From positions 364,051 to 428,050 of the forward strand of contig NZ_FNWS01000001.1 in the NCBI RefSeq assembly GCF_900108455.1: 64,000 nt of DNA, read 5' to 3'. The notes below the pieces were generated by a model, which saw only the letters and a program-made list of their open reading frames with translations, was not told the origin of the DNA and ran no database searches. Source of the stretch: Fructobacillus pseudoficulneus (GTDB taxonomy: Bacteria > Bacillota > Bacilli > Lactobacillales > Lactobacillaceae). Numbering within the stretch: position 1 is the first letter of the stretch; every line of letters starts with the position of its first letter. Of this stretch, positions 37,956 through 46,507 are shown in pieces. The position numbers and the translations under genes are program-made.

Positions 37956-39185
37956 TTAACTTCTCCTAAAGGGATTGCGCAAGAGGCGTTTGATATAGCC
38001 AATCTCTTCATCATTCAACTGATCACTGTCGTCAGCATTATCATCATGATGGTAATTATTTAATACCTCGGTATAAAATGCAAAAACTCGCTTACCAAAG
38101 GTGGTTGCGTCAACATTTTTAACGGCTGCTGCGCGCTTTTCTTCGTCTTGTTCCGTATTTTGGTGCTGCAAGTAGTACAAAACAGCGGTTAAGAACTCGT
38201 CATAATCGTCAATTAGAGTTCCAATGGCCTTGTCTGTCACGATTTCTTCCAAATATGGTGAGCGAACCGCTACAAATGGCCGGTCTGCGGCCAAGGCCTC
38301 AATAAAGGTTAGCCCTTGCGTTTCACTATCTGAAGACGAGACAAAAACATTGGCCATGCGGTAGTAATCACCAACCTGGTCATGATTAATCATCCCGGTA
38401 AAAATAATCGAGTCTTGCAATTCCAGGTCTTCGACCTGTTCTTGCAAGGACTTCTTGGCAGGGCCATCCCCTGCAATCAACAGTTTCGCATTTGGTAGCG
38501 TCTGTAGTAATTCGGAAAAGGCCGAAATCGTTAGGGCCACGTTCTTTTCAAAGGCCAATCGCCCCAGAGATAAGATGACGGGTTCGTCAGCTGCTAGACC
38601 ATATTCCTGCCGCAAATTGCGGTGGGAGCTGCTCTTTCGAATCGCCACACCCGTTGGAATAATTGGCATCGGTAAATCGACGCCATAACTAATTAAGCTG
38701 TCTTTGACCCGTTCGGAAGGAGCAATCAACCCTTCCATCCCCTTCAAATACGCCTTAACCAAATGTGATACCGCACCTGGCTTGATTAACATTCCCTTCG
38801 CCACATAGTGGGTGTAGTCTTCATATTGGGTATGGTAAGTATGAATCACCGGGATCTTCAAACGCCGAGCGACGTACTTGCCCATCAAGCCCAGTGAAAA
38901 TTCCGTTTGGGTATGAATGATATCCAGCTTTAAGTCACGGGCAATTTCGACGGCCTGAATCAAGCCACGAAAAGTTAAGCGCCGATCTTTGAAACCAAAA
39001 TAAGGCAGAGAAGAAAACCGATAGATTTGCTCCTCTGGCTGATGTTTATCGACCTTAGGGTCGGTCGTTGTAAAGATGTAAACGTCGTGTCCTTGTTCTT
39101 CCAAGGCGTTCTTTAAGGTTTGAATTGAGGTTGCTACTCCAGATACTTGTGGAAAATAAGTATCCGTAAATAAACCAATTTTCAT
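37956..39185 (-). CDS. GT4 glycosyltransferase, probable diacylglycerol glucosyltransferase (LafA-like)
   Basis: About 409 residues from ATG 39185 (GGAG six bases upstream). The opening MKIGLFTDTYFPQVSGVATSI, the IIHTQTEFSLGLMGK and HTYHTQYEDYTHYV stretches and the donor site SSSDSETQGLTFIEALA match 1,2-diacylglycerol 3-alpha-glucosyltransferases of Lactobacillales. It makes monoglucosyl-diacylglycerol from UDP-glucose, the first step of the lipoteichoic acid anchor. It is first gene of the five-gene leftward operon ending in ltaS. The C-terminal 60 residues are highly charged (DDNADDSDQLNDEE), an unusually acidic stretch before a basic tail. Confidence 0.85.
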   Translation of the reverse strand: MKIGLFTDTYFPQVSGVATSIQTLKNALEEQGHDVYIFTTTDPKVDKHQPEEQIYRFSSLPYFGFKDRRLTFRGLIQAVEIARDLKLDIIHTQTEFSLGLMGKYVARRLKIPVIHTYHTQYEDYTHYVAKGMLIKPGAVSHLVKAYLKGMEGLIAPSERVKDSLISYGVDLPMPIIPTGVAIRKSSSHRNLRQEYGLAADEPVILSLGRLAFEKNVALTISAFSELLQTLPNAKLLIAGDGPAKKSLQEQVEDLELQDSIIFTGMINHDQVGDYYRMANVFVSSSDSETQGLTFIEALAADRPFVAVRSPYLEEIVTDKAIGTLIDDYDEFLTAVLYYLQHQNTEQDEEKRAAAVKNVDATTFGKRVFAFYTEVLNNYHHDDNADDSDQLNDEEIGYIKRLLRNPFRRS

Positions 39186-39262
39186 AGAAAACTCCATAAA
39201 TGATTGCGTACGCTGGGTACATTAACAACTATTATACCATCTCAAGTGTTTCCCTAACAAAT

Positions 39263-39287
39263 GCGGCCGACCAAGATGGTCGACCGC
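39263..39287 (-). terminator. Probable terminator of the ABC exporter operon
   Basis: The GCGGTCGACC / GGTCGGCCGC stem with a short loop lies between the ABC exporter stop (39335) and the next operon. The T tract is weak, so efficiency is uncertain. Confidence 0.5.
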
Positions 39288-39334
39288 TCTCTCTAATTGA
39301 ATTAAATTATTCTAACACCAAATGGCCGATAAAC

Positions 39335-41107
39335 CTAGTCAAAGACCATTTGATTTGTATAAAGTTCAGCATAGAAGCCCTTTTGCTTGAGCAATTCGGC
39401 ATGAGATCCACGCTCCAAAACCTGACCATCCTTCAAAACCACAATTTGGTCAGCAGACAAAATTGTCTTTAGGCGGTGGGCAATCACAAAGGAGGTCCGA
39501 CCAGACATGACGTTGTCCATTGCTTCTTGAATTTTGGCTTCCGTCACCGTATCGACGTTCGATGTTGCTTCATCCAAAATCAAGAGGTCTGGATCTGTCA
39601 AAATTGTCCGAGCAATCGAAAGCAACTGCTTTTGTCCACTTGAGAACAAATCACGCTCTGGTGAAATTTGGGTATCGTATTGCTCTGGTAAGGACATGAT
39701 AAAGTCGTGAATTCGCGCCTGCTTAGCGGCTTCTTGCACCTCTGCTAGCGTTGCCTCCGGCTTACCATAGCGAATGTTATCTAAAATTGACTTGGAAAAG
39801 ACAACCGATTCCTGCAAGACAATTCCAACCCGGTCACGCAAAGAATACAGGTCAAAGTCTTGCAACTTGGTTCCATCATAGGTGATTTCACCAGCCGATA
39901 AGTCATAAAAACGATTCAAGAGGTTCATCACCGTCGTCTTACCTGAACCAGTTGGTCCAACCAAGGCCACCATTTGCCCCTTCTTGACTTCAATCGAAAC
40001 GTCCTTCAGGATCTGGCGGTCTGGGTTATAAGAAAAATCAACATGGTCCAAGACCACGCCTTGTTGCAGTGGACCGGCAATCTTCTTACCGTTGTTGACT
40101 TCATCGTCTTCCTTTTCAACCGTGGTAATCCGTGAAGCACCGGTAGCAGCAAGCTGCAAGGCATTATAAATCGTAGTCAACGAAGTAATTGGTTGGAACA
40201 ATTGCTGTGAGTAGTTCACAAAAACAACGACCAAAGCCAATCCAGAGGCCTTGTCCATCCCATTGTGCAAGACCAGCCAAGAACCAAAGAAAATCACAAT
40301 CGCTAAGTTCAGCAATGAAAATCCTTGCATCAACGGGTTCAGCAAGCCTGAATAAAACTGTCCGTTTTGGCTCGCTACCTTAACGCGATCATTAAATGGC
40401 GCAAATTGGGCCAAAGAATCGGCCTGACGGCCTTCCGTCAACAGAACCGTTTGCCCTGCCAGCTGCTCGTTAATGTAACCGTTCATGTCAGCTGTTGCCG
40501 CCTGCTGGTGGTTAATTTGTGTTTGAGCATAGCGGACAATCACTAGGGCCAGGATAATGGCAATTGGCGTTGAGGCCATCGTCACCCAGGCCATCGTGGC
40601 CGACTTTTCAAACATCATCCACAGCACACCGACAAAGAGCAAGAACTGTGAAAAAATTTGGAACACGGCGTTGTTCATCGCCGTAAAGATGTTGTCCAAA
40701 TCCGAGGTGAAGAGTGACAAAATTTTTCCGTCTTGATGGGTATCAAAGTAGCGCACTGGCATCCTTTGCAACTTAGCAAAGAGACCCCGGCGCATCACAC
40801 CAACTGAATCAGAGGAAACGCCCGCCGAAATCAAACTTGAAATCAACAAGGCAAATTCCGTCAAGAGATAAAAGGCAATCATCGATCCAACCGCGACATA
40901 GAAATCATGCAACGAGGCATGACCGCCGGGTGTAAAGGAAGCCACCAAGTAGTGGGTCAAAGCGGAAATGGCATCCCCAAGATAAAGCGGTGCCTTAATT
41001 TGCGCATAGGTGGCAATTAAGATGAAGAATAAAGCAATTAACAACCCGCGCCAATACTGCTTTAAATTCCGGACAAAGTAGCTTAACGATGTTTTAAACT
41101 CAGTCAT
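39335..41107 (-). CDS. ABC-type exporter half-transporter (canonical NBD)
   Basis: About 590 residues from ATG 41107, with AAAGGAGGAAAG upstream. It has six N-terminal transmembrane helices (ABC exporter type I) and a C-terminal ATPase domain: Walker A GPTGSGKTTVMNLL, signature FSSGQKQ, Walker B LLILDEATS with the catalytic Glu, and the H-loop IAHRL. It overlaps the partner gene by eight bases. Together they resemble heterodimeric multidrug or lipid exporters (EfrAB, LmrCD, BmrCD). The substrate is unknown. Confidence 0.9.
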   Translation of the reverse strand: MTEFKTSLSYFVRNLKQYWRGLLIALFFILIATYAQIKAPLYLGDAISALTHYLVASFTPGGHASLHDFYVAVGSMIAFYLLTEFALLISSLISAGVSSDSVGVMRRGLFAKLQRMPVRYFDTHQDGKILSLFTSDLDNIFTAMNNAVFQIFSQFLLFVGVLWMMFEKSATMAWVTMASTPIAIILALVIVRYAQTQINHQQAATADMNGYINEQLAGQTVLLTEGRQADSLAQFAPFNDRVKVASQNGQFYSGLLNPLMQGFSLLNLAIVIFFGSWLVLHNGMDKASGLALVVVFVNYSQQLFQPITSLTTIYNALQLAATGASRITTVEKEDDEVNNGKKIAGPLQQGVVLDHVDFSYNPDRQILKDVSIEVKKGQMVALVGPTGSGKTTVMNLLNRFYDLSAGEITYDGTKLQDFDLYSLRDRVGIVLQESVVFSKSILDNIRYGKPEATLAEVQEAAKQARIHDFIMSLPEQYDTQISPERDLFSSGQKQLLSIARTILTDPDLLILDEATSNVDTVTEAKIQEAMDNVMSGRTSFVIAHRLKTILSADQIVVLKDGQVLERGSHAELLKQKGFYAELYTNQMVFD

Positions 41108-42833
41108 GGCTTTCCTCCTTTCCCTTTTGGCTTTGATAGATTTCACGGTACATTTCAGAGTTCTCTAAGAGCTCGTGATGACTTCCCTGGCCAACAATCT
41201 TTCCGTGGTCAAGGACTAGAATCTGGTCCGCGTGAATAATTGAAGCAATTTTTTCGGCAATAATCACCTTGGTTGTCTTGGCAAAGTCGCTTGCTAAAGC
41301 ATCCTGAACTAAGCGTTCAGAACGGGCATCCAAGGCCGATGTTGAATCATCTAAAATCAACAAACTAGGGTTCTTCACCAATGCTCGGGCTAACGATAAA
41401 CGCTGCTTTTGCCCACCGGAAAGGTTTGAAGACCGTTCCGAAACCTCATGTTCAAACCGGTCTGGGTATTGGTTGATAAACTCACTGGCCTGGGCCTGTT
41501 CAGCCGCCTTTTCAAGGTCGGCTAAGCCGGCATCTGGCCGACCCATCTTGAGGTTGGCTGCAATCGTACCTGAGAACAAAACAGGTTTTTGCAAGACAAT
41601 TGATAAGTTTTGGTGCAAGGTTTCTTGGTCAATTTCCTGCAAATTTTGGCCATCAATTAAAACTTGACCAGCTTGCGGCTGATATAAGCGCGCCAGCAAC
41701 AAGGCCAAAGTTGACTTTCCAGAACCGGTTGAACCAACGATTCCCAATGTTTGTCCGGCCGGCAGATCAAATGAGATATCCGTTAAGACCTGCTTATCAT
41801 CATTTGGATAGGCAAAGGACAAATTGTTCACCGAAACACGGCCAGCAAAGCGGTCAACCTCGCCTTCCTTAGCGTTTTCATGAATGTTAACGCTACTTGG
41901 CTCCGCCATCACAGCGCCGATTCGTTTCAATGAAACCAATCCACGAGAAGCCATATTGGAAACCATTCCCATCATCAACAATGAAAAGAGAATTTGGTTT
42001 AAATAGGTAATGAAGGGTGTAATCTTAGCCAATTCGCTTGGATTTTTCAAAATCGTGTGCGAAACCAAGAGTAAGGCAGCCGCAATCGCGATATAAGAAA
42101 TCAACATATAAACTGGCGTCATCAAAGAAAAGATATAAGCAATCTTTTGGTTTAAATCCGTCAATTCCTTCGTACTTTTGGCAAAGTTTTCCTCTTCTTG
42201 CCCCTCTTGGTTAAAGGACTTGACCACTCGGACAGCGGAAAGGCTTTCCTGCGTCAGCGTGTTATTCTTATCCAAAATCTTTTGGAACTTACCAAACAAG
42301 CCACCCATTTGCCCAAAAATTCGCCCCGTCGTCAATAAAATCAAGACAATCATCAAAACGATGACCCACCAGAGGCTAGGAATCGTCCAGATTGCTAAGA
42401 TCAGACCACCAACAAAGAGAATCGGTACACGCAAAATAATTTGCAATAATTGCATGGCAAAGCGCTGCACCTGGTTAATATCGTTCGTTAAGCGAACAAC
42501 CAAATTGGCGGAAGAAAATTTTTGAATTTGGGTCAATGAAAAAGTCTGAATTTTTTCATATTCTGCCTGGCGCAAATCGGCGGCAACCCCCTGTGATACA
42601 CGGGAGGCAAAAAATGTTCCTGAAACACCGGCAATCATCCCCACGACCGCCAAAGACAATAACCAAATTCCGTTGTGGAAAACAGCAGACGAATTATCGG
42701 CAATAATCGCTGACATCATCCGTTTTAAAAATTGCGGTTGCAAGAGCGTTGCCAGGGCCATGGTCGTCACCGCCAAAACGGCTAGGCTAATCTGTCGCCA
42801 ATAAGGTTTCGCATAATGTAATAGTAATTTCAT
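41100..42833 (-). CDS. ABC-type exporter half-transporter (degenerate catalytic site)
   Basis: A 577-residue half-transporter with six N-terminal helices and a nucleotide-binding domain: Walker A GSTGSGKSTLALLL, signature LSGGQKQRLSLARAL, and Walker B LLILDDSTSALD, where Asp replaces the catalytic Glu. The usual switch His is also altered (VIIAEKIASI). That asymmetry is the hallmark of the non-hydrolysing site in heterodimeric exporters such as LmrC or BmrC, so it must pair with the downstream gene product. It is first gene of the two-gene operon, start ATG 42833. Confidence 0.9.
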   Translation of the reverse strand: MKLLLHYAKPYWRQISLAVLAVTTMALATLLQPQFLKRMMSAIIADNSSAVFHNGIWLLSLAVVGMIAGVSGTFFASRVSQGVAADLRQAEYEKIQTFSLTQIQKFSSANLVVRLTNDINQVQRFAMQLLQIILRVPILFVGGLILAIWTIPSLWWVIVLMIVLILLTTGRIFGQMGGLFGKFQKILDKNNTLTQESLSAVRVVKSFNQEGQEEENFAKSTKELTDLNQKIAYIFSLMTPVYMLISYIAIAAALLLVSHTILKNPSELAKITPFITYLNQILFSLLMMGMVSNMASRGLVSLKRIGAVMAEPSSVNIHENAKEGEVDRFAGRVSVNNLSFAYPNDDKQVLTDISFDLPAGQTLGIVGSTGSGKSTLALLLARLYQPQAGQVLIDGQNLQEIDQETLHQNLSIVLQKPVLFSGTIAANLKMGRPDAGLADLEKAAEQAQASEFINQYPDRFEHEVSERSSNLSGGQKQRLSLARALVKNPSLLILDDSTSALDARSERLVQDALASDFAKTTKVIIAEKIASIIHADQILVLDHGKIVGQGSHHELLENSEMYREIYQSQKGKEESHD

Positions 42834-42904
42834 TCATTATTCCTCATCATTTTCAGGTAACTACTTTGGCAAATTCGTCGGTTCGTCCCTTTTTCTTGGA
42901 AAAA

Positions 42905-42934
42905 AGGCCCTCCCGGCAAAACTGGGAGGGCCCG
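42905..42934 (-). terminator. Terminator of tgt-yajC
   Basis: The GGGCCCTCCC / GGGAGGGCC stem lies downstream of yajC in the leftward direction; the minus-strand T tract follows at 42899-42904. Confidence 0.75.
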
Positions 42935-42968
42935 AGATTTATTAATAACCGGCGAGGCCAATTAAAAA

Positions 42969-43313
42969 TTAATCTTCTTTTGTTTCTTCTTTTGCATCAG
43001 CTGCTTCTTCAGCGGGCTTAGCTTCTTCGGCAGGCTTAGCTGCTTCAACTTCGGCGTCCTCTTTTTTAACAGCACGGATAGCAGTTGCATCGAAAGTCAA
43101 AATGACACCTTCGGCATCCAAATCAACAGTCTTGTCTGCTTCGTTAACGCTGTCAACAACGGCGTGCATGCCGCCGATTGTCACAACTCGAGCACCCTTC
43201 TTCAAGTTTGAGCGCATTTCTTGTTGCTTTTGTTGTTGCTTCTTAGTTGTGCGTGACATCCACCACAACATCAAAACAATAATCAATAGTGACAAAATAG
43301 TAGTAATATTCAT
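42969..43313 (-). CDS. yajC: Preprotein translocase accessory subunit YajC
   Basis: A 114-residue protein with one N-terminal transmembrane helix (about 5-21), a conserved basic then globular part (MRSNLKKGARVVTIGGMHAVVDSV), and an extended acidic, Ala/Glu/Lys-rich tail of about 30 residues with repeated KPAEEA units. YajC associates with SecDF-SecYEG. It follows tgt by 48 bases, the usual tgt-yajC order. Confidence 0.93.
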   Translation of the reverse strand: MNITTILSLLIIVLMLWWMSRTTKKQQQKQQEMRSNLKKGARVVTIGGMHAVVDSVNEADKTVDLDAEGVILTFDATAIRAVKKEDAEVEAAKPAEEAKPAEEAADAKEETKED

Positions 43314-43361
43314 GATTCGATAAACATCCTTTATTTTATTTCTATATATTGTAACAAATTT

Positions 43362-44579
43362 TTAGAACAAACGCGCGTTCTCTTTATTATAACCGTATTC
43401 TTCGAGCACTCGTTCGCGGAATTCCAATAATTGGTCATTTTCAATCGCCGTACGCATCTCTTCCATTAAGTTTAGCAAATACCGCAGGTTATGCTCAGAG
43501 GCAATTTCGGCGGCCAGCAATTCGTTGGCATTGAACAAATGGTGGAGGTATGACCGCGATAGGTTCTGATATGGGCTATAACCCGGCACATCATACTGAG
43601 CGAGGTTGCCAAACTGTTCCGTGCGGATTGGATTCTTTGAATAATATTCCAAATCAGGATCAATTGGTGAGAAATCCTTCTTGTACTTGGAATTCTTAAT
43701 CACCACCCGACCGCGCCGGGTCATCAAGGTTCCCTTGCGACCAACCCGAGTTGGTAAGACACAGTCAAACATATCCACACCGCGGATAACGGAATCAATC
43801 AACGAATCCGGTGCCGCCACGCCCATCAGGTAGCGGGGCTTATCTTCCGGCAACAATGGCATGGTGAAGTCAAGGACTCGGTTCATTTCCACCTTCGATT
43901 CCCCAACGGACAAGCCACCAACGGCATACCCCGGCAAATCCATCTTGACTAGTTCCTGAGCCGACTCCGTCCGTAAGTCACGGAAACCAGCTCCCTGAAC
44001 GATACCAAACAAAGCCTGGGTGTCAGTCTTTTTGTGATACTGCTGAGCCCGGTCGGCCCAACGAAGTGACCGCTGCATTGAGTCTTTAATGTAGTCATAA
44101 GTCTCAAAGTACGGAATCGCCTCATCCAACTGCATCATGACGTCAGAACCCAAGTTGTTTTGAATTCGCATCGCTACTTCTGGTGAGAGGAACATCTTGT
44201 CACCATTGACGTGGTTACGGAAGGTTGCACCACTTTCATCCAACTTACGTGAGTCGGACAACGAAAAGACTTGAAAGCCACCAGAATCGGTCAAAATCGC
44301 CTGATCCCAACCCATGTACTTGTGCAAACCACCGGCTTCGGCAATCAGTTCGTCACCGGGACGAACCCACAAATGGTAAGTATTGGCCAAGATAAACTGA
44401 GAACCAATTTCCTTTAAAGTCTTATTATTAACCCCTTTGACCGCTCCTTGCGTCCCAACGGGCATAAACATTGGCGTTTCAAATGTGCCATGGGGCGTGT
44501 GGATACGTCCACGCCGCGCCCCAGTATGTTTTTCAGTATGAAGGTGTTCGTACCAAACGGCACCCTTTTGCTGCGTCAT
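43362..44579 (-). CDS. tgt: tRNA-guanine transglycosylase
   Basis: A 405-residue Tgt, which exchanges guanine-34 for preQ1 in GUN-anticodon tRNAs. The nucleophile Asp lies in [11 protein letters not shown], the general acid/base Asp in [12 protein letters not shown], and the preQ1 pocket in [12 protein letters not shown] is intact. One point is odd: the zinc site of bacterial Tgt (CxCxxC ... H) is not present. After [13 protein letters not shown] the expected Cys cluster is replaced, although the region [29 protein letters not shown] remains. It is first gene of tgt-yajC. Loss of the zinc ligands is unusual and worth confirming. Confidence 0.9.
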   Translation of the reverse strand: MTQQKGAVWYEHLHTEKHTGARRGRIHTPHGTFETPMFMPVGTQGAVKGVNNKTLKEIGSQFILANTYHLWVRPGDELIAEAGGLHKYMGWDQAILTDSGGFQVFSLSDSRKLDESGATFRNHVNGDKMFLSPEVAMRIQNNLGSDVMMQLDEAIPYFETYDYIKDSMQRSLRWADRAQQYHKKTDTQALFGIVQGAGFRDLRTESAQELVKMDLPGYAVGGLSVGESKVEMNRVLDFTMPLLPEDKPRYLMGVAAPDSLIDSVIRGVDMFDCVLPTRVGRKGTLMTRRGRVVIKNSKYKKDFSPIDPDLEYYSKNPIRTEQFGNLAQYDVPGYSPYQNLSRSYLHHLFNANELLAAEIASEHNLRYLLNLMEEMRTAIENDQLLEFRERVLEEYGYNKENARLF

Positions 44580-44733
44580 ATTTCACCTGCTTAAAATTTA
44601 ATCTAAGCCCATTATAACACGGCCGCTAGTAAAGCTTGGCTTTCTGCGGCAAAGTCACCCGTCACTACCCCGCTGCAAGTGTTATGATAGCAGGGCAAAT
44701 AAATCAACAAAACATTTGAAAGTGAGCAAAACA

Positions 44734-45240
44734 ATGGAACAAAATTATATTGCCCGGATGCGAGCTAAAGTTGGCCATGAAGGCATGATTTTCCCCTCAG
44801 CCTGGGGTGTTTTATGGAATAAAGACCGCGACGCCATTCTTTTGGAAAAGCGCGGCGACTCAAAGAAAGGCTACGGCTTTCCCGGCGGTTTCCTCGAATA
44901 CGGCGAATCACCAATGCAAGCGGTCGTCCGTGAATTTAAAGAAGAAACGAATTTGGATGTCCGGGTCGTCCGCCTGCTTGGCGTTGCGACACATGTGACT
45001 GATTTGAATTCATGGGGTGATGCCCAAGAAACCTTGTCAATGGGCTTTGAAGTTGAACTCGTCGACCCAGACCAAGTGGCAGAACTCAAAGTAGACGGTG
45101 ATGAAACCCTCGATGCCGGTTTCATTCCACTCAATCCACTGCCCGAGATGTTTGTACCAGCCGCCCAACAGACTTTGGACATGGTCATGCACGAAAATGA
45201 AGAGAGCAATCAGCCTTGGCTCCGCGAGTCACACAGCTAA
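44734..45240 (+). CDS. Nudix hydrolase
   Basis: About 168 residues from ATG 44734 (GAAAGTGAG upstream; a TTG at 44716 is less likely). The Nudix box is GFLEYGESPMQAVVREFKEETNL, matching the G-x5-E-x7-REUXEEXGU pattern except for the final Gly replaced by Asn, after a KKGYGFPGG entry loop. Such enzymes hydrolyse nucleoside diphosphate-X compounds; the sub-family resembles small ADP-ribose or NADH pyrophosphatase-like housekeeping Nudix proteins of lactobacilli. The substrate is unknown. It is monocistronic. Confidence 0.87.
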   Translation: MEQNYIARMRAKVGHEGMIFPSAWGVLWNKDRDAILLEKRGDSKKGYGFPGGFLEYGESPMQAVVREFKEETNLDVRVVRLLGVATHVTDLNSWGDAQETLSMGFEVELVDPDQVAELKVDGDETLDAGFIPLNPLPEMFVPAAQQTLDMVMHENEESNQPWLRESHS

Positions 45241-45313
45241 ACTAGTCATATTTTTGTCATTTTTAGCAAATCCTAGGCAAATTCAGGTTGATTTGTATAA
45301 CATTTTTTAAATA

Positions 45314-45342
45314 TTTACAATAATTTTAAAATATGTTATAAT
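45314..45342 (+). promoter_or_regulatory. Promoter of the 6S-like RNA
   Basis: TTTACA (45314-45319) and TATAAT (45337-45342) are 17 bases apart in an AT-rich tract, giving a start near 45349. Confidence 0.8.
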
Positions 45343-45348
45343 TTATTT

Positions 45349-45537
45349 GCTAAGAAAATGTAGTGCCTTAAGAATCCTTGTCTTAACTTCTACTTCTATT
45401 TATTAAGGCCCAACAGTCAAGTTCCCTAGTAATCAGACTAGTTCCTTATTTAATTTCTACTACGTTTCCCTGAAATGATTGTAAATTCTCACTTGACTGG
45501 GTATCCGATTAATTTAATGTTGACTACAATTTCCTAG
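45349..45537 (+). ncRNA. ssrS: Candidate 6S RNA
   Basis: No reading frame occupies this stretch, yet it has a strong promoter and ends just before a terminator. The two ends are complementary: GCTAAGAAAATGTAGT (45349-45364) pairs with ACTACAATTTCCTAGC (45522-45537) at 14 of 16 positions, forming a closing stem for a 189-nt RNA. An inner stem pairs CAGTCAAGT (45413-45421 region) with ACTTGACTG (45491-45499), leaving unpaired strands between. Closing stem, central bubble and apical arm at about 190 nt is the 6S RNA architecture; 6S binds sigma-A RNA polymerase in stationary phase. The call is by structure, not by sequence comparison. Confidence 0.65.
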
Positions 45538-45545
45538 CTTTCTTT

Positions 45546-45569
45546 GGACTGGTTTACCAGTCCTTTTTT
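45546..45569 (+). terminator. Terminator of the 6S-like RNA
   Basis: The GGACTGG / CCAGTCC stem with a TTTA loop and six T residues lies eight bases after the predicted RNA 3' stem. Confidence 0.85.
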
Positions 45570-45708
45570 AATGTTTAAAATTTCAACAGTAACCTGACAA
45601 AATTTAATAAGACTGTTAGACTGATATTAATGATTATTCACTTTTTAGTCAGCCTGCCCATATCCTTGTGGTCCGACTGCAATTTTTTTGAAAGTAGGTT
45701 TTTTTGTC

Positions 45709-46455
45709 ATGATTACAATTTTTTATGGTTTTTTGATTGGTTGCTTTGTCACCATTATCGGTGGCGGCGGGGCGACCTTCTATTTGGGTGTTTTGACCTC
45801 AACCCTAGGGCTTTCAACAGCAGTCGCCGTACCGACTTCACTTTTAATTGCCGTGCCCGCCCTCTTTTCTGGTCTGGTCACCCAATGGCGGTTGAAAAAC
45901 GTTGAAACCCGGTTAGGCAACCGGTTAATCTTAGCCGCCATCCCCGGCATCATCATCGGAACGGTAGTGGCACGCTTTATCCCGGGCCAAGTTTACAATA
46001 TTGCAGTCGGCGTCATTTTGACCACAATGGGACTAATCGTCGTCATTAAAAACTTCCGCAATCGGAAAAACGTTGGCGAACCCGAGGTCAATGAGAAAAG
46101 CAAGGTCGCTCCAATCTTTGGTCTGATTTCTGGCTTGATGGTTGGCTTTGGTGGCTTGTCAGGTGGATCTGCCACCGTGGCCGGCCTGTCAATCCTGGGG
46201 GTCCCAGCCGTCAAAGCTGCTGGTACAACCACTTACGTCCTCTGGACTCTTGCCGTCGTTGGTCTTTTGACCCATTTGATTGGCGGCAGTCCAATTTCTT
46301 GGACTGCTGGTCTTTACCTGATGATCGGTGGCATTATCGGTTCTATCCTGACCCCATTGGTGATTAAGCTCTTTGATCCAAAGAAAATTAATAAATTCCT
46401 GTCACCATTTATTGGCTTTGTCATTATGTACTTTGGTATTCGCCTCTTCTTTTAA
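45709..46455 (+). CDS. TauE/SafE (TSUP) family permease
   Basis: About 248 residues with seven to eight hydrophobic helices in two repeats; the glycine-rich VTIIGGGGATFYLG and VGFGGLSGGSATVAG motifs are characteristic of the TSUP family, which moves sulfur compounds or small organic anions across the membrane. ATG 45709 is preferred over the TTG at 45688 because AAAGTAGG lies upstream. It is monocistronic and ends at a strong hairpin. Substrate unknown. Confidence 0.88.
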   Translation: MITIFYGFLIGCFVTIIGGGGATFYLGVLTSTLGLSTAVAVPTSLLIAVPALFSGLVTQWRLKNVETRLGNRLILAAIPGIIIGTVVARFIPGQVYNIAVGVILTTMGLIVVIKNFRNRKNVGEPEVNEKSKVAPIFGLISGLMVGFGGLSGGSATVAGLSILGVPAVKAAGTTTYVLWTLAVVGLLTHLIGGSPISWTAGLYLMIGGIIGSILTPLVIKLFDPKKINKFLSPFIGFVIMYFGIRLFF

Positions 46456-46473
46456 TTCAAATTTTAACGAAAC

Positions 46474-46507
46474 AAAAAGAAGGCAGCTTAATCGCTGCCT
46501 TCTTTTT
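46474..46507. terminator. Bidirectional terminator between the TSUP gene and trpA
   Basis: The AAAAAGAAGGCAGC / GCTGCCTTCTTTTT stem lies between convergent genes, overlapping the last codon region of trpA. Confidence 0.88.

Noticed and set aside
41100..42833. Pseudogene status for the ABC half-transporter because the catalytic Glu is Asp and the switch His is missing.
   Set aside because: Heterodimeric ABC exporters normally carry one degenerate site; the partner gene has the canonical residues.
45361..45540. T-box, tmRNA or RNase P RNA as an explanation for the structured region before the TSUP gene.
   Set aside because: No T-box GGTGGNACCGCG element, no tag-peptide frame, and too short for tmRNA or RNase P; end pairing and size suit 6S better.
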